A DNA stretch of 64,000 nt. It comes from Kluyvera intermedia (GTDB lineage Bacteria; Pseudomonadota; Gammaproteobacteria; Enterobacterales; Enterobacteriaceae). Every line of letters begins with the position of its first letter. Within the stretch, counting starts at the first letter, position 1. The stretch is taken from positions 3,348,001 through 3,412,000 of the forward strand of contig NZ_CP139986.1 of assembly GCF_034424175.1 (NCBI RefSeq). The letters are read 5' to 3'. Shown in pieces: positions 51,793 through 61,306 of this stretch. A program made the translations under genes and the position numbers. The notes under the pieces are model-generated. The model was not told the DNA's origin. It was given only the letters and a program-made list of their open reading frames with translations, and searched no databases.

Positions 51793-54700
51793 CCCGCCCG
51801 GCGGTGCGCCCACTCGCGCAAACGCTGGAACAGCGCATACAGCGATGGGATAAACAGAATGCCAATCACCGTCGCCACCAACATCCCACTGAACACCGTG
51901 GTACCGATTATCTGGCGGCTCTGCGCCCCCGCGCCGGTGGAGAACATCATCGGCATGATCCCGATAATAAACGACACCGCTGTCATCATCACCGCCCGGA
52001 AGCGGCGCGTTGCCCCTTCACGTGCGGCATCAACAATCGACAGCCCCGCCTGCCGCTGGGCGCGGGCAAATTCGACGATCAGAATCGCGTTTTTCGCCGC
52101 CAGGGCTATCAGTAGCACCAGCCCTATCTGCACGTACACGTCATTCGCATAGCCCGCAAGCCACAACCACAGCAGCGCGCCACCGATGGCGAACAGCACC
52201 GACAGCATTACGCTTGCCGGTAGCGTCCAGCTTTCATACTGCGCGACGAGGAACAGCCACGCCATCGCTACCGCCGCCAGCACAATCCATATTGCCTGGT
52301 TGCCGGTCTGCTGCTCCTGCCAGGACAAGCCGCTCCACGCGTAGTCGTAGCCTTCCGGCAAGTGCTCAGCCAGCAACGTTTCCATCTGCATCATCGCCGT
52401 GCGGCTGCTGACCCCTTCTGCCGCCGAACCACTAACCGAGACCGACGGGAACTGGTTGTACTGCTGGATAAACGGCGCGCCAACGGTTGGCGTAATGGTC
52501 ACCAGATTGCTCAGACGCACGCGCTCGCCGTGGTTGCTGCGCACAAACAGTTCGCTGATTTGCCCGGCGCGCTCGCGCCACTGCATGTCGTTTTGCATCA
52601 CCACGTGGTAGACGCGGTTGTTGATACTGAAGTCCCCGGCTCGTGCGCCGCCGAATGCCGTTTGCAGGCTGCTAAAGATGCGTGATACCGGCACGTCTAA
52701 ACGGGCGGCCTGGTCGCGGTCGACCGTCAGTGTCAGTTGTGGGACGTTGCTGCTCCAGGTGGTGAACACACGACTTAACTGCGGGTGCTGATTCGCCGCC
52801 ATTAATATCGTGCGCGTCACCTGCTCCAGTTCAGCAGAAGATTGCCCGGCCTGCGCCAGAATGCGCAGGTCAAAACCGGCAGCATTCCCCAGCCCCGGCA
52901 GCGTCGGCGGTGCAAACAGCATAATGTTCGCTTCCGGCAGCGCATGAAGCTGGCGCTGTAATTCACCCATCACCGACGCCAGCGGCGCGCGCTGCGACCA
53001 GTCTTTGAGCATCAGCGAGATAAAACCGCTGTTAGACGCGCTGGTACCGCTGAGAATGCTAAAGCCGGAGACCTGAATTACATCCTCTACCGCCGGATGC
53101 GCCGCCAGCAGTTCACGCGCCTGCGTCATCACCGCTTCGGTACGTTCTAAAGATGCCGACTCCGGCAACTGGACGTTAGCAAAAACGTAGCCCTGATCTT
53201 CGGCTGGCAGGAAGCCTTTCGGCATGGTCATAAAACTAAACACCACCAGCAGCGCGGCGGTTAAGGTTGCCGCAACGGCCACCCACGGGCGGCGGTTCAT
53301 CCACATCACTAATCGACCGTAGCCATCGCGCGTGGCGTCCAACCCACGGTTGAACAACACGAAGAATGCCGCAGGTTGCGCCGGACGCGGGCGCAGCAAC
53401 AGCGCACAGAGTGCCGGAGTGAGAGTCAGCGCCACAATGCTCGACAGCGTCACCGCCGTGGAGAGCGTGACGGCAAACTGACGGTACAATTCGCCAACGA
53501 TCCCCGGCAGCATCGCCACCGGGACAAACACCGCCAGCAGCGCCAGCGTGGTGGCGATCACCGGCCCGGCAATCTGACGCAGCGCCAGCGCCGTTGCTTC
53601 GGTGCGATTTAACCCGTCCGCCATATGCCCTTCGACGCTTTCCACCACCACGATGGCGTCATCCACCACCATGGTCAGCGCCAGAATAATCGCGAACAGA
53701 CTCAGGGTGTTGGCACTGTAACCCAGCAGGTAGAGCACCGCGAAGGTGCCAACCAGCGACACTGGAATGGCTAACGCCACAATCAACGTCGCGCGCACGC
53801 TTTGCAGGAACAGCGAAACCACCGCCACTACCGCCAGCAGAGTGAGCGCCAGCGAGGTGCCAATCTCTTTAATGGTTGCCGCCACAAAGCGGGTGGTATC
53901 AAATTTGACTTCCCAGGTCAGGTCGGCCGGAAAGCGGTTTTGCAGGCGGGTGAGTTCGTCGCGCACGGCGCTCGCCACCTGCAAGGCGTTAGCGGTCGGC
54001 GTGGGATAAATGCCCATGTAGGCTGATTCCACACCGTTTAGCTGGGCGCTGGAATTGTAGCTGCGCGCGCCAAGCTCGATGGTTGCCACATCGGAAAGGC
54101 GAACTAACTGCCCTTGTTCACCGCTGCGCACCACGATTTCAGCAAACTCCGCTGCGGTAGTCAGACGTCCCAGCCCGTTGATGGTCAGGGTTTGTTGTTG
54201 ACCGTTAAATACCGGCGGTGTGCCTACCTGCCCGGATGCGCCCTGCACGTGCTGCTCGCTGAGCGCTTTGGCGATATCGTCGCTGGTGATATTCAGCGCA
54301 TTCATCCGGTCCGGGCGCAGCCAGATACGCATGCTGTAATCACGCGCACCAAACATCTGCACCTGGCCAACGCCCGGCAGACGCGCCAGCGCTTCACGGA
54401 TCTGTGTGCTGGCGTAGTTACTGACCTGTAATGGCGCAAGCGTGCCGTTTGGGGAATAGAGGCTCACCCCCATCAGCAAATTACTCGCGCGTTTACGCAC
54501 CTACACGCCGTTTTGCTGGACGTCGGTAGGCAGTTGCGCCACGGCCTGAGCGACGCGATTTTGCACGTCAATCGCCGCCATATCCGGGTCGGTTCCTGCG
54601 GCAAAAGTCAGGTTAAGACTGTAGCCGCCATCGTCTGAGCTGGTCGACTCCATGTACAGCATCTGGTCAACGCCGTTGAGCTGTGTTTCCAGCGGCGCGG

Positions 54701-54884
54701 CAATGGCCTCCGCCACATCCTGCGCGCTGGCGCCAGGCCAACTGGCGCTCACGTTCACCACCGGCGGGGTGATTTGCGGGTACTGCTCCACCGGAATAAG
54801 CTTCAACGCCACCGCACCGACAAAAGTCATCAGCAGCGCAATCACCATCGCGAAACGCGGACGACGGATAAAAAACGTCAGCAT
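51789..54884 (-). pseudogene. RND efflux pump, inner-membrane subunit, interrupted by an amber codon
   Basis: The two parts read in one frame: 127 residues from MLTFFIRRPRFAMVIALL to VQQNGV, then TAG at 54501-54503, then 903 residues from VRKRASNLLMGVSLYSPNG. Together they make about 1031 residues, the full length of an HAE1-type multidrug pump of the AcrB kind. All later features are intact, including the charged helix-4 segment VVDDAIVVVESVE and the C-terminal helix. There is no frameshift, only one nonsense codon, in a spot where AcrB has QQGVSV. Strict reading would give no pump; readthrough or a suppressor tRNA would restore it. A sequencing error is also possible. Confidence 0.85.
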
Positions 54885-54898
54885 CGTTCACTCCTTCC

Positions 54899-55969
54899 TT
54901 AATTCAACGGCTGCACGGCTGCGCCGTCGGTCAGACGCTGTGCGCCTTCGATGACCACGCGCTCGCCTGCCTGAAGTCCCTGGCTAACGGCAAAATTTTG
55001 TCCCTGCTGCCCGCCTAATGTCAGGCGCAGCTGCACAGCGGTATTCTCAGACGTCAGCACCCAGCTAAAGTAGCCCTGCGCATCTTGCTGAACCGCCGAC
55101 ACGGGGATCATCAGACTCTCGCCTGTGACCTGTGGACGCAGCGTGACGTTAACATTGCCGCCCGGCAGCAGCCGGTGCTGCGGGTTGGCAAATTCGGCGC
55201 GAACGGCAACGCTTGCGGTACGCGCATCGATACGGTTATCGACGGAGGTCAGCACGCCATCTTCACGTTTGCCATCAAGGGTAATTTGCGCCAGCCATGC
55301 AGCTTTCAGCGTGCTGATATCCGGGTGCTGCCCGGCCTTGCTGTAAAATGCCGACTCGTCGAGCGCAAAACTCACGCGCACCGGGTCGAGCTGGACCACC
55401 TCCACCAACACGCCGCTGGCGGGGTTCACCAGGCTGCCAACGTGAAAGGCGCTGTGCCCCACGCGACCGTTCACCGGCGAGGTAATACGGGTGTAATCAA
55501 GGATAATCTGCTGGGCGCTGACCCGCGCTTTCGCCTGTTCAACGGCGGCAGCGGCGACATCACGCTGCATCTGCGCGGTATCCACATCATTACGGCTGAT
55601 CGACTGGTGGGTTTTCAGGCTCTGGAAGCGAGTCAACAGCTGCTGAGCCTGACGTAACGAGGCCTGCGCGCTTTTTAACTCAGCCTGCGCTAACGCCAGC
55701 GCCGCACGCGGCTGGGCATCGTCGAGGGTAAACAGCAGGTCGCCTGCCTGAATATTTTGTCCATCCTGGAATTGGCGCTGCACGATTGCGCCTTCGGTAC
55801 GGGCGCGGATATCGACGGCATGAATGGCCTCGACGCTGCCCGGTAACTGGCGCTCCACCGCATGTGGTGCAGGTTCAACGGTAGTGACACGTACCGGAAC
55901 CGCAGCCGATGCGAGGGTGCAGTAAGCCAGCCCGCAGGCAAGCCAGGCGAGGCGGAGTGTTTTTTTCAT
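54899..55969 (-). CDS. RND efflux periplasmic adaptor (membrane fusion protein)
   Basis: A 356-residue AcrA-type adaptor linking the RND pump to an outer-membrane channel. A signal peptide ends near LASA; no lipobox cysteine is placed correctly, so it is probably not a lipoprotein. The biotinyl-lipoyl-like half motif is GSVEAIHAVDIRARTEGAI, followed by a helical hairpin rich in Ala and Gln (ALALAQAELKSAQASLRQAQ) and the barrel region ITSPVNGRVGHSAFHVGSLV. It lies 14 bp upstream of the interrupted pump gene. No outer-membrane factor or regulator gene is adjacent, so TolC would be the likely partner. Confidence 0.9.
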   Translation of the reverse strand: MKKTLRLAWLACGLAYCTLASAAVPVRVTTVEPAPHAVERQLPGSVEAIHAVDIRARTEGAIVQRQFQDGQNIQAGDLLFTLDDAQPRAALALAQAELKSAQASLRQAQQLLTRFQSLKTHQSISRNDVDTAQMQRDVAAAAVEQAKARVSAQQIILDYTRITSPVNGRVGHSAFHVGSLVNPASGVLVEVVQLDPVRVSFALDESAFYSKAGQHPDISTLKAAWLAQITLDGKREDGVLTSVDNRIDARTASVAVRAEFANPQHRLLPGGNVNVTLRPQVTGESLMIPVSAVQQDAQGYFSWVLTSENTAVQLRLTLGGQQGQNFAVSQGLQAGERVVIEGAQRLTDGAAVQPLN

Positions 55970-56023
55970 CGGGGAGTCCTTGCAGAGTCAGTGCTCCTCT
56001 CCCTTAGAGAGGAGCACTTCAGG

Positions 56024-58747
56024 CTATGCGGTTTTGCGGAATCGGCGGGTCAGGCGCTTTTCAACTTCAACCACCAGGAACATCACCCCACCCATGGCGA
56101 GCGTAATCCCCCAGTAGCGCAGCGGCAGCGCTTCGGTGCCAAACAGCGTCTGCATCAGCGGCAGATAGATAATCGCCACCTGCAGCGCCAGCAGGACACC
56201 GGTCACAAGCCAAATGCCTTTGTTCTTCAACAGGCCGCTGTTCAAGGAGAAACGGTCGCTGCTGCGGCAGTTGATCATGTAAACCCACTGCGCGGTCACC
56301 AGCATCTGCAACAGCACGGTGCGGATAAACTCGGCGCTGTGGCCGCGCGGTGCCAGCCAGGCTTCCAGCATAAAGGCGGCGATGGCAATCATCGAGCCAA
56401 CGAAGGCCACGCGCCAGACGGCAAAGGCATCCATCACGTGCTGACCGGTTTTACGCGGCGGGCGGTTCATCACGTTACGCTCGGCGGCTTCAAAGGCGAG
56501 GCCGAAGGAGAGCGTGGCGGAGGTCGCCATGTTCATCCACAAGATCAGTACCGGCGTCAGCGGGATAATATTGCCCGCCAGCAGCGCGATGATAATCAGC
56601 AGTCCCTGCGCCAGGTTGGTCGGCATGATAAACAGGATGGTCTTTTTCAGGTTGTCGTAGACCCGACGGCCTTCTTTGACCGAGCTGGCGATAGTGGCAA
56701 AGTTGTCATCGGTCAGTACCATGTCGGCGGCCTCTTTGGTCACCTCGGTTCCTTTGATACCCATGGCGATACCGACGTCAGCCTGACGCAGCGCCGGGGC
56801 GTCGTTAACACCATCACCGGTCATACCAACGATTTCACCGCTGTCCTGCAAGGCTTTTACCAGGCGCAGCTTATGCTCCGGGCTGGTACGTGCAAAGATG
56901 TCGTACTCCACCGCCGCTTTGGCCAGCTCGGCGTCGTCCATGTGCTCCAGCTGGTAGCCGGTCATCGCTTCGCTGCTGTTGTGGATCCCCAGCATCTGGC
57001 CGATGCTCATCGCCGTCTGCGGGTGATCGCCGGTGATCATCTTCACGCGGATCCCCGCGTTCTGGCAGGTGTGGATCGCATCAACCGCTTCTGGACGCGG
57101 CGGGTCCATCATTCCGGCAATGCCGAGGAACACCAGGCCGTTCTGGAGGTCGCTGTGGTCGAGCGTTTTTTGCCCAGCCTTGGCCGGTTTGGCCGCCGCT
57201 GCGACCATGCGCAGCCCCTGGCTGGCAAAGCGCGCCATTTCAGTTTCCCAATAACCCCGGTCGAACGGTGCAATACCGCGCGAAGTCTGCTGCTGCTGAC
57301 ACAAGGCAAACAGGACATCCGGCGCGCCGGTCACCATCACGGTCTCTTTATCAGCCAACTGGAAGTGGGTGGCCATATATTTGTACTGCGAATCAAACGG
57401 GATTTTCGCAATCAGTTGGGTACGCAGTGGCGTAAGGTTAGCCTTCGCCGCCAGCACCTTCAGTGCGCCTTCGGTTGGGCCGCCGGTAATCCCCCAGTGG
57501 CCTTCGGTATCCTGAACCAGCTGGCTGTCATTACACAGATCGATAGTCCGCAGGTAGGTTTCCAGTACCGTATTCGGCTGAACCTCGACCGCCGTGTCGC
57601 AGCCTTCCAGATAAATTTTGCCGTGCGGCTCGTAGCTGTTGCCGTCTACGCGGTAGCAGCTATCCGCGGTAATGATCGCTTTCACGGTCATTTCATTCAT
57701 GGTCAGGGTGCCGGTTTTATCCGAGCAGACCACGGTCATCGCTCCCAGCGTTTCCACCGTAGGCAGCTTGCGGATAATCGCCCGCTTGCGCGCCATCGCC
57801 TGGACACCCAAAGACAAGATAATGGAGATAATCGCTGGCAGACCTTCCGGGACAGCGGCAACGGCCAGGCTAATCAGCGACAGCAGCAGTTCGCCCAGCG
57901 GGATATCGCGCAGCAGCATGCTGAAGACAAACAGCGCCACCATCATCGCCAGAATAATGGCAAAGATGGCCTTGCCAAGTTTATCCATCTGCACCAGCAG
58001 CGGCGTGCGGTGTTTTTCAATGCCCGCCATCATCTGGTTGATGTGGCCAAGCTCAGTCTCCTGACCGGTAGCGACCACCACGCCCATGCCGCCGCCCGCG
58101 CTCACGGTGGTGCCGGAGAACAGCATGTTGGTACGGTCACCCAACGACAGTTCACCGTGTAATGCTTCGGTGTGCTTATCAACAACGGTTGACTCACCGG
58201 TGAGGATTGCCTCTTCCACGCGCAGGTTGTGCGCTTCAATCAGGCGCATGTCCGCCGGAATGCGGTCGCCCGCACGCAGCACCACGATATCGCCCGGGAC
58301 CAGTTCGGTGGTCGCCACCGTCATGTGGTTACCGTCGCGAATCACCTGCGCGTCACTTGCGAGCATGTTGCGGATGCTTTTCAGCGATTTCTCGGCGTTG
58401 CTTTCCTGAATATGACCAATCAGGGCGTTAATCACCGTGACACCGAGAATAACGGCGGTATCGACCCAGTGGCCCATCACTGCGGTTAGCGCAGCGGCGG
58501 CCAGCAGGACGTAGATCAGGACATCATTAAAATGCGCGAGAAAACGCAGCCAGGCAGGCTTGCCTTTCTTTTCCGGCAATGCGTTCGGGCCGTAGACATG
58601 CAGACGCTGCTGGGCATCGGCGGCGCTAAGCCCCTCGGGCTGGCTGTTCATCTGCGACAGGACATCCTGTGCAGAACGCTGGTACGCATGCTCGTGCGGG
58701 TCGTGACCCGGGTGTGGCACATTCTGATTGTTTATCATTTTTGACAA
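56024..58747 (-). CDS. P2-type cation-transporting ATPase (SERCA/CtpF-like)
   Basis: A 907-residue P-type ATPase. Order: His-rich N-terminus (HPGHDPHEH, 12-20), cation-ATPase N-domain, M1-M2, actuator domain with TGES (183-186), M4 with PEGLPA (300-305), phosphorylation site DKTGTLT (Asp343), the hinge MTGDGVNDAPAL, and M5-M10. The layout is that of calcium pumps, but M6 reads WMNMATSATLSFGLAFE without the acidic residue of SERCA, as in the CtpF group. The TTG at 58747 is used because AGGA lies nine bases upstream; the first ATG (58738) is too far from it. Expected role: export of Ca2+ or another cation. Confidence 0.88.
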   Translation of the reverse strand: MSKMINNQNVPHPGHDPHEHAYQRSAQDVLSQMNSQPEGLSAADAQQRLHVYGPNALPEKKGKPAWLRFLAHFNDVLIYVLLAAAALTAVMGHWVDTAVILGVTVINALIGHIQESNAEKSLKSIRNMLASDAQVIRDGNHMTVATTELVPGDIVVLRAGDRIPADMRLIEAHNLRVEEAILTGESTVVDKHTEALHGELSLGDRTNMLFSGTTVSAGGGMGVVVATGQETELGHINQMMAGIEKHRTPLLVQMDKLGKAIFAIILAMMVALFVFSMLLRDIPLGELLLSLISLAVAAVPEGLPAIISIILSLGVQAMARKRAIIRKLPTVETLGAMTVVCSDKTGTLTMNEMTVKAIITADSCYRVDGNSYEPHGKIYLEGCDTAVEVQPNTVLETYLRTIDLCNDSQLVQDTEGHWGITGGPTEGALKVLAAKANLTPLRTQLIAKIPFDSQYKYMATHFQLADKETVMVTGAPDVLFALCQQQQTSRGIAPFDRGYWETEMARFASQGLRMVAAAAKPAKAGQKTLDHSDLQNGLVFLGIAGMMDPPRPEAVDAIHTCQNAGIRVKMITGDHPQTAMSIGQMLGIHNSSEAMTGYQLEHMDDAELAKAAVEYDIFARTSPEHKLRLVKALQDSGEIVGMTGDGVNDAPALRQADVGIAMGIKGTEVTKEAADMVLTDDNFATIASSVKEGRRVYDNLKKTILFIMPTNLAQGLLIIIALLAGNIIPLTPVLILWMNMATSATLSFGLAFEAAERNVMNRPPRKTGQHVMDAFAVWRVAFVGSMIAIAAFMLEAWLAPRGHSAEFIRTVLLQMLVTAQWVYMINCRSSDRFSLNSGLLKNKGIWLVTGVLLALQVAIIYLPLMQTLFGTEALPLRYWGITLAMGGVMFLVVEVEKRLTRRFRKTA

Positions 58748-58952
58748 AATAGCGTTTCCTTTTAAATTCCTGCGAACGGAAAGCCTGAATTCATTTTCTG
58801 GCCAAGGCGATATCGTTAATTATTTACCGCGTTCAAAGAACGTTTATTCTCAGACAAAATTCTTTGTTGTATAAATTTCAAAACGACATTAAGTTTATTA
58901 ACTGATATTAATATTACAGAATATTCCTAAACCCAATCTAAACGAGGTCATT

Positions 58953-59069
58953 ATGTTTGGAATCTACAGAGGGCGCCGCCTGGCGCTGTACATAGTGTTA
59001 GCTATAGTGGTCGCTACGCTGGTTGGATACAGTACTTATACTTTTGTAAAAATACTGTCTGGTGCATGA
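58953..59069 (+). CDS. Small single-helix membrane protein, 38 residues
   Basis: A short gene with GAGG five bases before the ATG. The peptide opens MFGIYRGRRLALYIVLAIVV and has a basic N-terminus (residues 6-9) followed by one hydrophobic helix of about 20 residues, so an N-in orientation is expected. I do not recognise it. It is divergent from the P-type ATPase gene, with about 200 bp of AT-rich DNA between them. Small membrane peptides that modulate P-type pumps are known (MgtS and MgtR for MgtA or MgtC; sarcolipin for SERCA), so a link to the ATPase is possible but not shown. Confidence 0.6.
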   Translation: MFGIYRGRRLALYIVLAIVVATLVGYSTYTFVKILSGA

Positions 59070-59252
59070 CGTTAATTTACGAAACACTTATTTAGTTTAA
59101 TTTAGATTATTAATTGACATGCGCGATACGATTATTTTCGTAAGACTTGTTATTTATATTAATTATTCGCTTCGTCATTTATTAAATTAGAAACATTGCG
59201 TTCCATAAAAAATTACCGGACAATAATATCTTTAACTAAAGATTAACATTAC

Positions 59253-59501
59253 ATGAAGCATCCACTCGAAACGCTGATGACCGCCGCCGGCATTTTATTG
59301 CTGGCGTTTCTCTCCTGCCTGCTGCTGCCAGCACCGTCACTGGGGCTGACGCTGGCACAAAAGCTCGTTGAGACCTTCCATTTTATGGATCTCAATCAGT
59401 TCTATACGGTGCTGTTTTGCGTGTGGTTTCTGGCGCTGGGGACGGTGGAATATCTGGTGCTGCGTTTTGTGTGGCGGCGTTGGTTTTCGCTGGCGGATTA
59501 G
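59253..59501 (+). CDS. ybdJ: YbdJ, DUF1158 small membrane protein
   Basis: An 82-residue protein starting MKHPLETLMTAAGILLLAFL and ending RRWFSLAD, matching E. coli YbdJ along its length. Two membrane segments are expected (residues about 10-28 and 48-70) with a short loop between. Function unknown. In E. coli it lies next to ybdF; here the ramA-romA-ramR block separates them, which dates the ram locus as an insertion or the E. coli order as a deletion at this point. Confidence 0.92.
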   Translation: MKHPLETLMTAAGILLLAFLSCLLLPAPSLGLTLAQKLVETFHFMDLNQFYTVLFCVWFLALGTVEYLVLRFVWRRWFSLAD

Positions 59502-59512
59502 ATGATGGTGCG

Positions 59513-59593
59513 TCCCGGCGTCGCTTCGCTCGGCCAGGCTACGCGCACATACTTATTCCCTCGCCCCTTTGGGGAGAGGGTTAGGGTGGGGGG
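59513..59593. repeat. REP and composite-repeat remnants between ybdJ and ramA
   Basis: 59513-59542 is a degenerate copy of the REP (TCCCGGCGTCGCTTCGCTCG and on to GGCTAC). 59556-59593 (CCCTCGCCCCTTTGGGGAG and GGGTTAGGGTGGGG) is half of the composite palindrome found at 46960-47050. Both lie downstream of the convergent genes and may help end transcription. Confidence 0.65.
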
Positions 59594-59635
59594 AAACCGG
59601 CGACAAAGCCACATCCCCGCTCCCCCCTGAGAAGA

Positions 59636-59983
59636 TCAATGCGTTTGCGGGCGATGATTCTCTTTGCGGTACGCACCCGGCGGTTGATTAAACGTGCGGG
59701 TAAAAATACGCGTAAAGGTCTGCTGGGATTCAAACCCATACTTCAGGCAAATGTCGTACACCTTTTGATCGGTTGTACACAACTCATCCGCCGCCAAATC
59801 GAGCTTACGCTTGCGAATATAGCGCCCAAGGCTCTCCCCTTTGTGCTGTAAGAAAATGCGCTGCAGATGCCATTTTGAATACCCGGCTCGGCGAGCAATT
59901 TCATCAATGCGCAGCGGTTGATGCAGATTATTGTCAATCCATTCGACCAGTGTGTCGACAACCTGAGTGGCTAATTCGGTCAT
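59636..59983 (-). CDS. ramA: AraC-family activator RamA
   Basis: A 115-residue MarA/SoxS/RamA-type activator made only of two helix-turn-helix motifs: IDEIARRAGYSKWHLQRIF and the second near KVYDICLKYGFESQQTFTRI. It raises efflux (acrAB-tolC) and lowers porin expression through marboxes. Compared with the Klebsiella and Salmonella proteins the recognition helices are conserved, while the N-terminus (MTELATQVVDTLVEWIDNNL) and the linker differ. It is the second gene of the romA-ramA operon, 33 bp after romA, under RamR control. Confidence 0.94.
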   Translation of the reverse strand: MTELATQVVDTLVEWIDNNLHQPLRIDEIARRAGYSKWHLQRIFLQHKGESLGRYIRKRKLDLAADELCTTDQKVYDICLKYGFESQQTFTRIFTRTFNQPPGAYRKENHRPQTH

Positions 59984-60016
59984 ATACCCCTCCCCTCATT
60001 TAACTACAACCGGTGG

Positions 60017-61117
60017 TTATTCCCACCAGGCATGAAATGTTTGCATAGTGTCGGCAAGCCATACAGGCTCACCCTGCATCGGCGTCAGCAGCCGATACGT
60101 CTTGTCTTTACTGGCAGCGGCCAGCCGTTTGTACGGGTCATCCCAGGTATGTTTTGCCAATACAAAGCGCCCGGCGTGCCCCGGCAGCACACGCTGTGCG
60201 TTAAGATCTACCGCCGCCTGCGCGGTTTGCTCCGGCATCATGTGAATGTAGCGCCAGTCCTGGTCATACTGACCGTCTTCCTGAATGGCGAGGTCAACCT
60301 TGCCAAACTGTTCGCCAATCGCTTTAAAGTGCGGGCCGTAGCCGCTGTCGCCGCTGTAGTAAATCTTTTGCGTCGGCGTCACGAACATAAAGCTGGCCCA
60401 CAGGGTCTGGTTACGCTTGATGCCTCGGCCGGAAAAGTGACGCGCGGGTAAAACGTGTACGCTCAGCGCATCACTGATAGTGACGCTTTGCTGCCAGTCC
60501 GCTTCGGTGATGATCTCGTCTTTCATCCCCCAGTAACGCAGGTGAGAACCCACCCCCAGCGGCACGACAGCGCGTTTCACCTTCGGCATCAACCCTTTAA
60601 TGGTGGCGTAGTCGAGATGATCGTAGTGATCGTGGGAGATAATCAGCAGGTCGATTTCCGGCATATTGGCCGCCTGCCATGGATAATTACCGTCAAACGC
60701 CTTATTCAAAAAAGCGAAGGGTGCGGCGTAACTGCTAAATACCGGGTCAATCAGAATGCGTTTGCCGGACAACTGTAAATACCACGACGAGTGGCCCAGC
60801 CAAATCATGGTGTCTTGTTGCAGTGGCAGACTGGCGAGGTCAGTTGGCACCAGCGGCAGCGGCTGCTGTGGACGGGCATTTTCACGTTTAGCCGTTAAAA
60901 ATTCCCACCACGCCATGATCATATTTTTGTCGCCGGTAAAACCCGGCGTAGGCAATGTGTTCTGGAACGCGCCATCGCGATAGTTTGGCGAGCGCTCTAT
61001 CTGACTTTTCTCGGCCCCCTGCGGTGCCTGGCCAAAACCAGCGTTCAGAACGAAAGGTAAACTTGCAGCACTGGCAATAAGCATGATGGCAACCACACAG
61101 ATGATGAAACGTTTCAT
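60017..61117 (-). CDS. romA: RomA, metallo-beta-lactamase-fold protein
   Basis: A protein of about 366 residues with an N-terminal hydrophobic segment (MKRFIICVVAIMLIASAA), probably a signal anchor. The metallo-hydrolase motif is ISHDHYDHLD; further metal ligands fit PARHFSGRG and YYSGDSGYGPHF and the late PGHAGRF. The fold is UlaG-like. Its overexpression was linked to reduced outer-membrane proteins in Enterobacter, but that effect is largely assigned to RamA; the enzymatic role is unknown. An in-frame ATG at 61141 is an alternative start with 8 more residues. First gene of the RamR-controlled operon. Confidence 0.88.
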   Translation of the reverse strand: MKRFIICVVAIMLIASAASLPFVLNAGFGQAPQGAEKSQIERSPNYRDGAFQNTLPTPGFTGDKNMIMAWWEFLTAKRENARPQQPLPLVPTDLASLPLQQDTMIWLGHSSWYLQLSGKRILIDPVFSSYAAPFAFLNKAFDGNYPWQAANMPEIDLLIISHDHYDHLDYATIKGLMPKVKRAVVPLGVGSHLRYWGMKDEIITEADWQQSVTISDALSVHVLPARHFSGRGIKRNQTLWASFMFVTPTQKIYYSGDSGYGPHFKAIGEQFGKVDLAIQEDGQYDQDWRYIHMMPEQTAQAAVDLNAQRVLPGHAGRFVLAKHTWDDPYKRLAAASKDKTYRLLTPMQGEPVWLADTMQTFHAWWE

Positions 61118-61169
61118 GTCCTGACCCGAGATTGGCTTCATCCAGGAAGCCACACTAAAAAAGTTGATT

Positions 61170-61217
61170 ATGAGTGAGTAGGCACTCATTATAGGAAGGT
61201 GAGAAAAAAATCGTCAA
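61170..61217 (-). promoter_or_regulatory. romA-ramA promoter with RamR operator
   Basis: On the minus strand, -35 TTGACG (61217-61212) and -10 TATAAT (61193-61188) are spaced 18 bp apart. The inverted repeat ATGAGTG n6 CACTCAT at 61170-61189 matches the known RamR site. It overlaps the end of the -10 element and the start point, so bound RamR should block the promoter. Confidence 0.9.
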
Positions 61218-61306
61218 GCAATTTCCAAAATTAAACAATCGACGTTGAAGTCTCAGGGCTCAACATGTTTCAATCACCGTTTTAACCGTCAGAGAGGTAA
61301 AGTGTA

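Noticed and set aside
54498..54503. Treating the 903-codon part as an independent gene starting at GTG 54500
   Set aside because: It would lack the first membrane helix and part of the porter domain, has no ribosome site, and joins in frame to the 127-codon part across one TAG.
55862..58162. A 766-codon open frame on the plus strand opposite the P-type ATPase
   Set aside because: It is antisense to a clearly conserved gene, has a His/Gln/Arg-rich composition typical of such shadows, no ribosome site and no domain.
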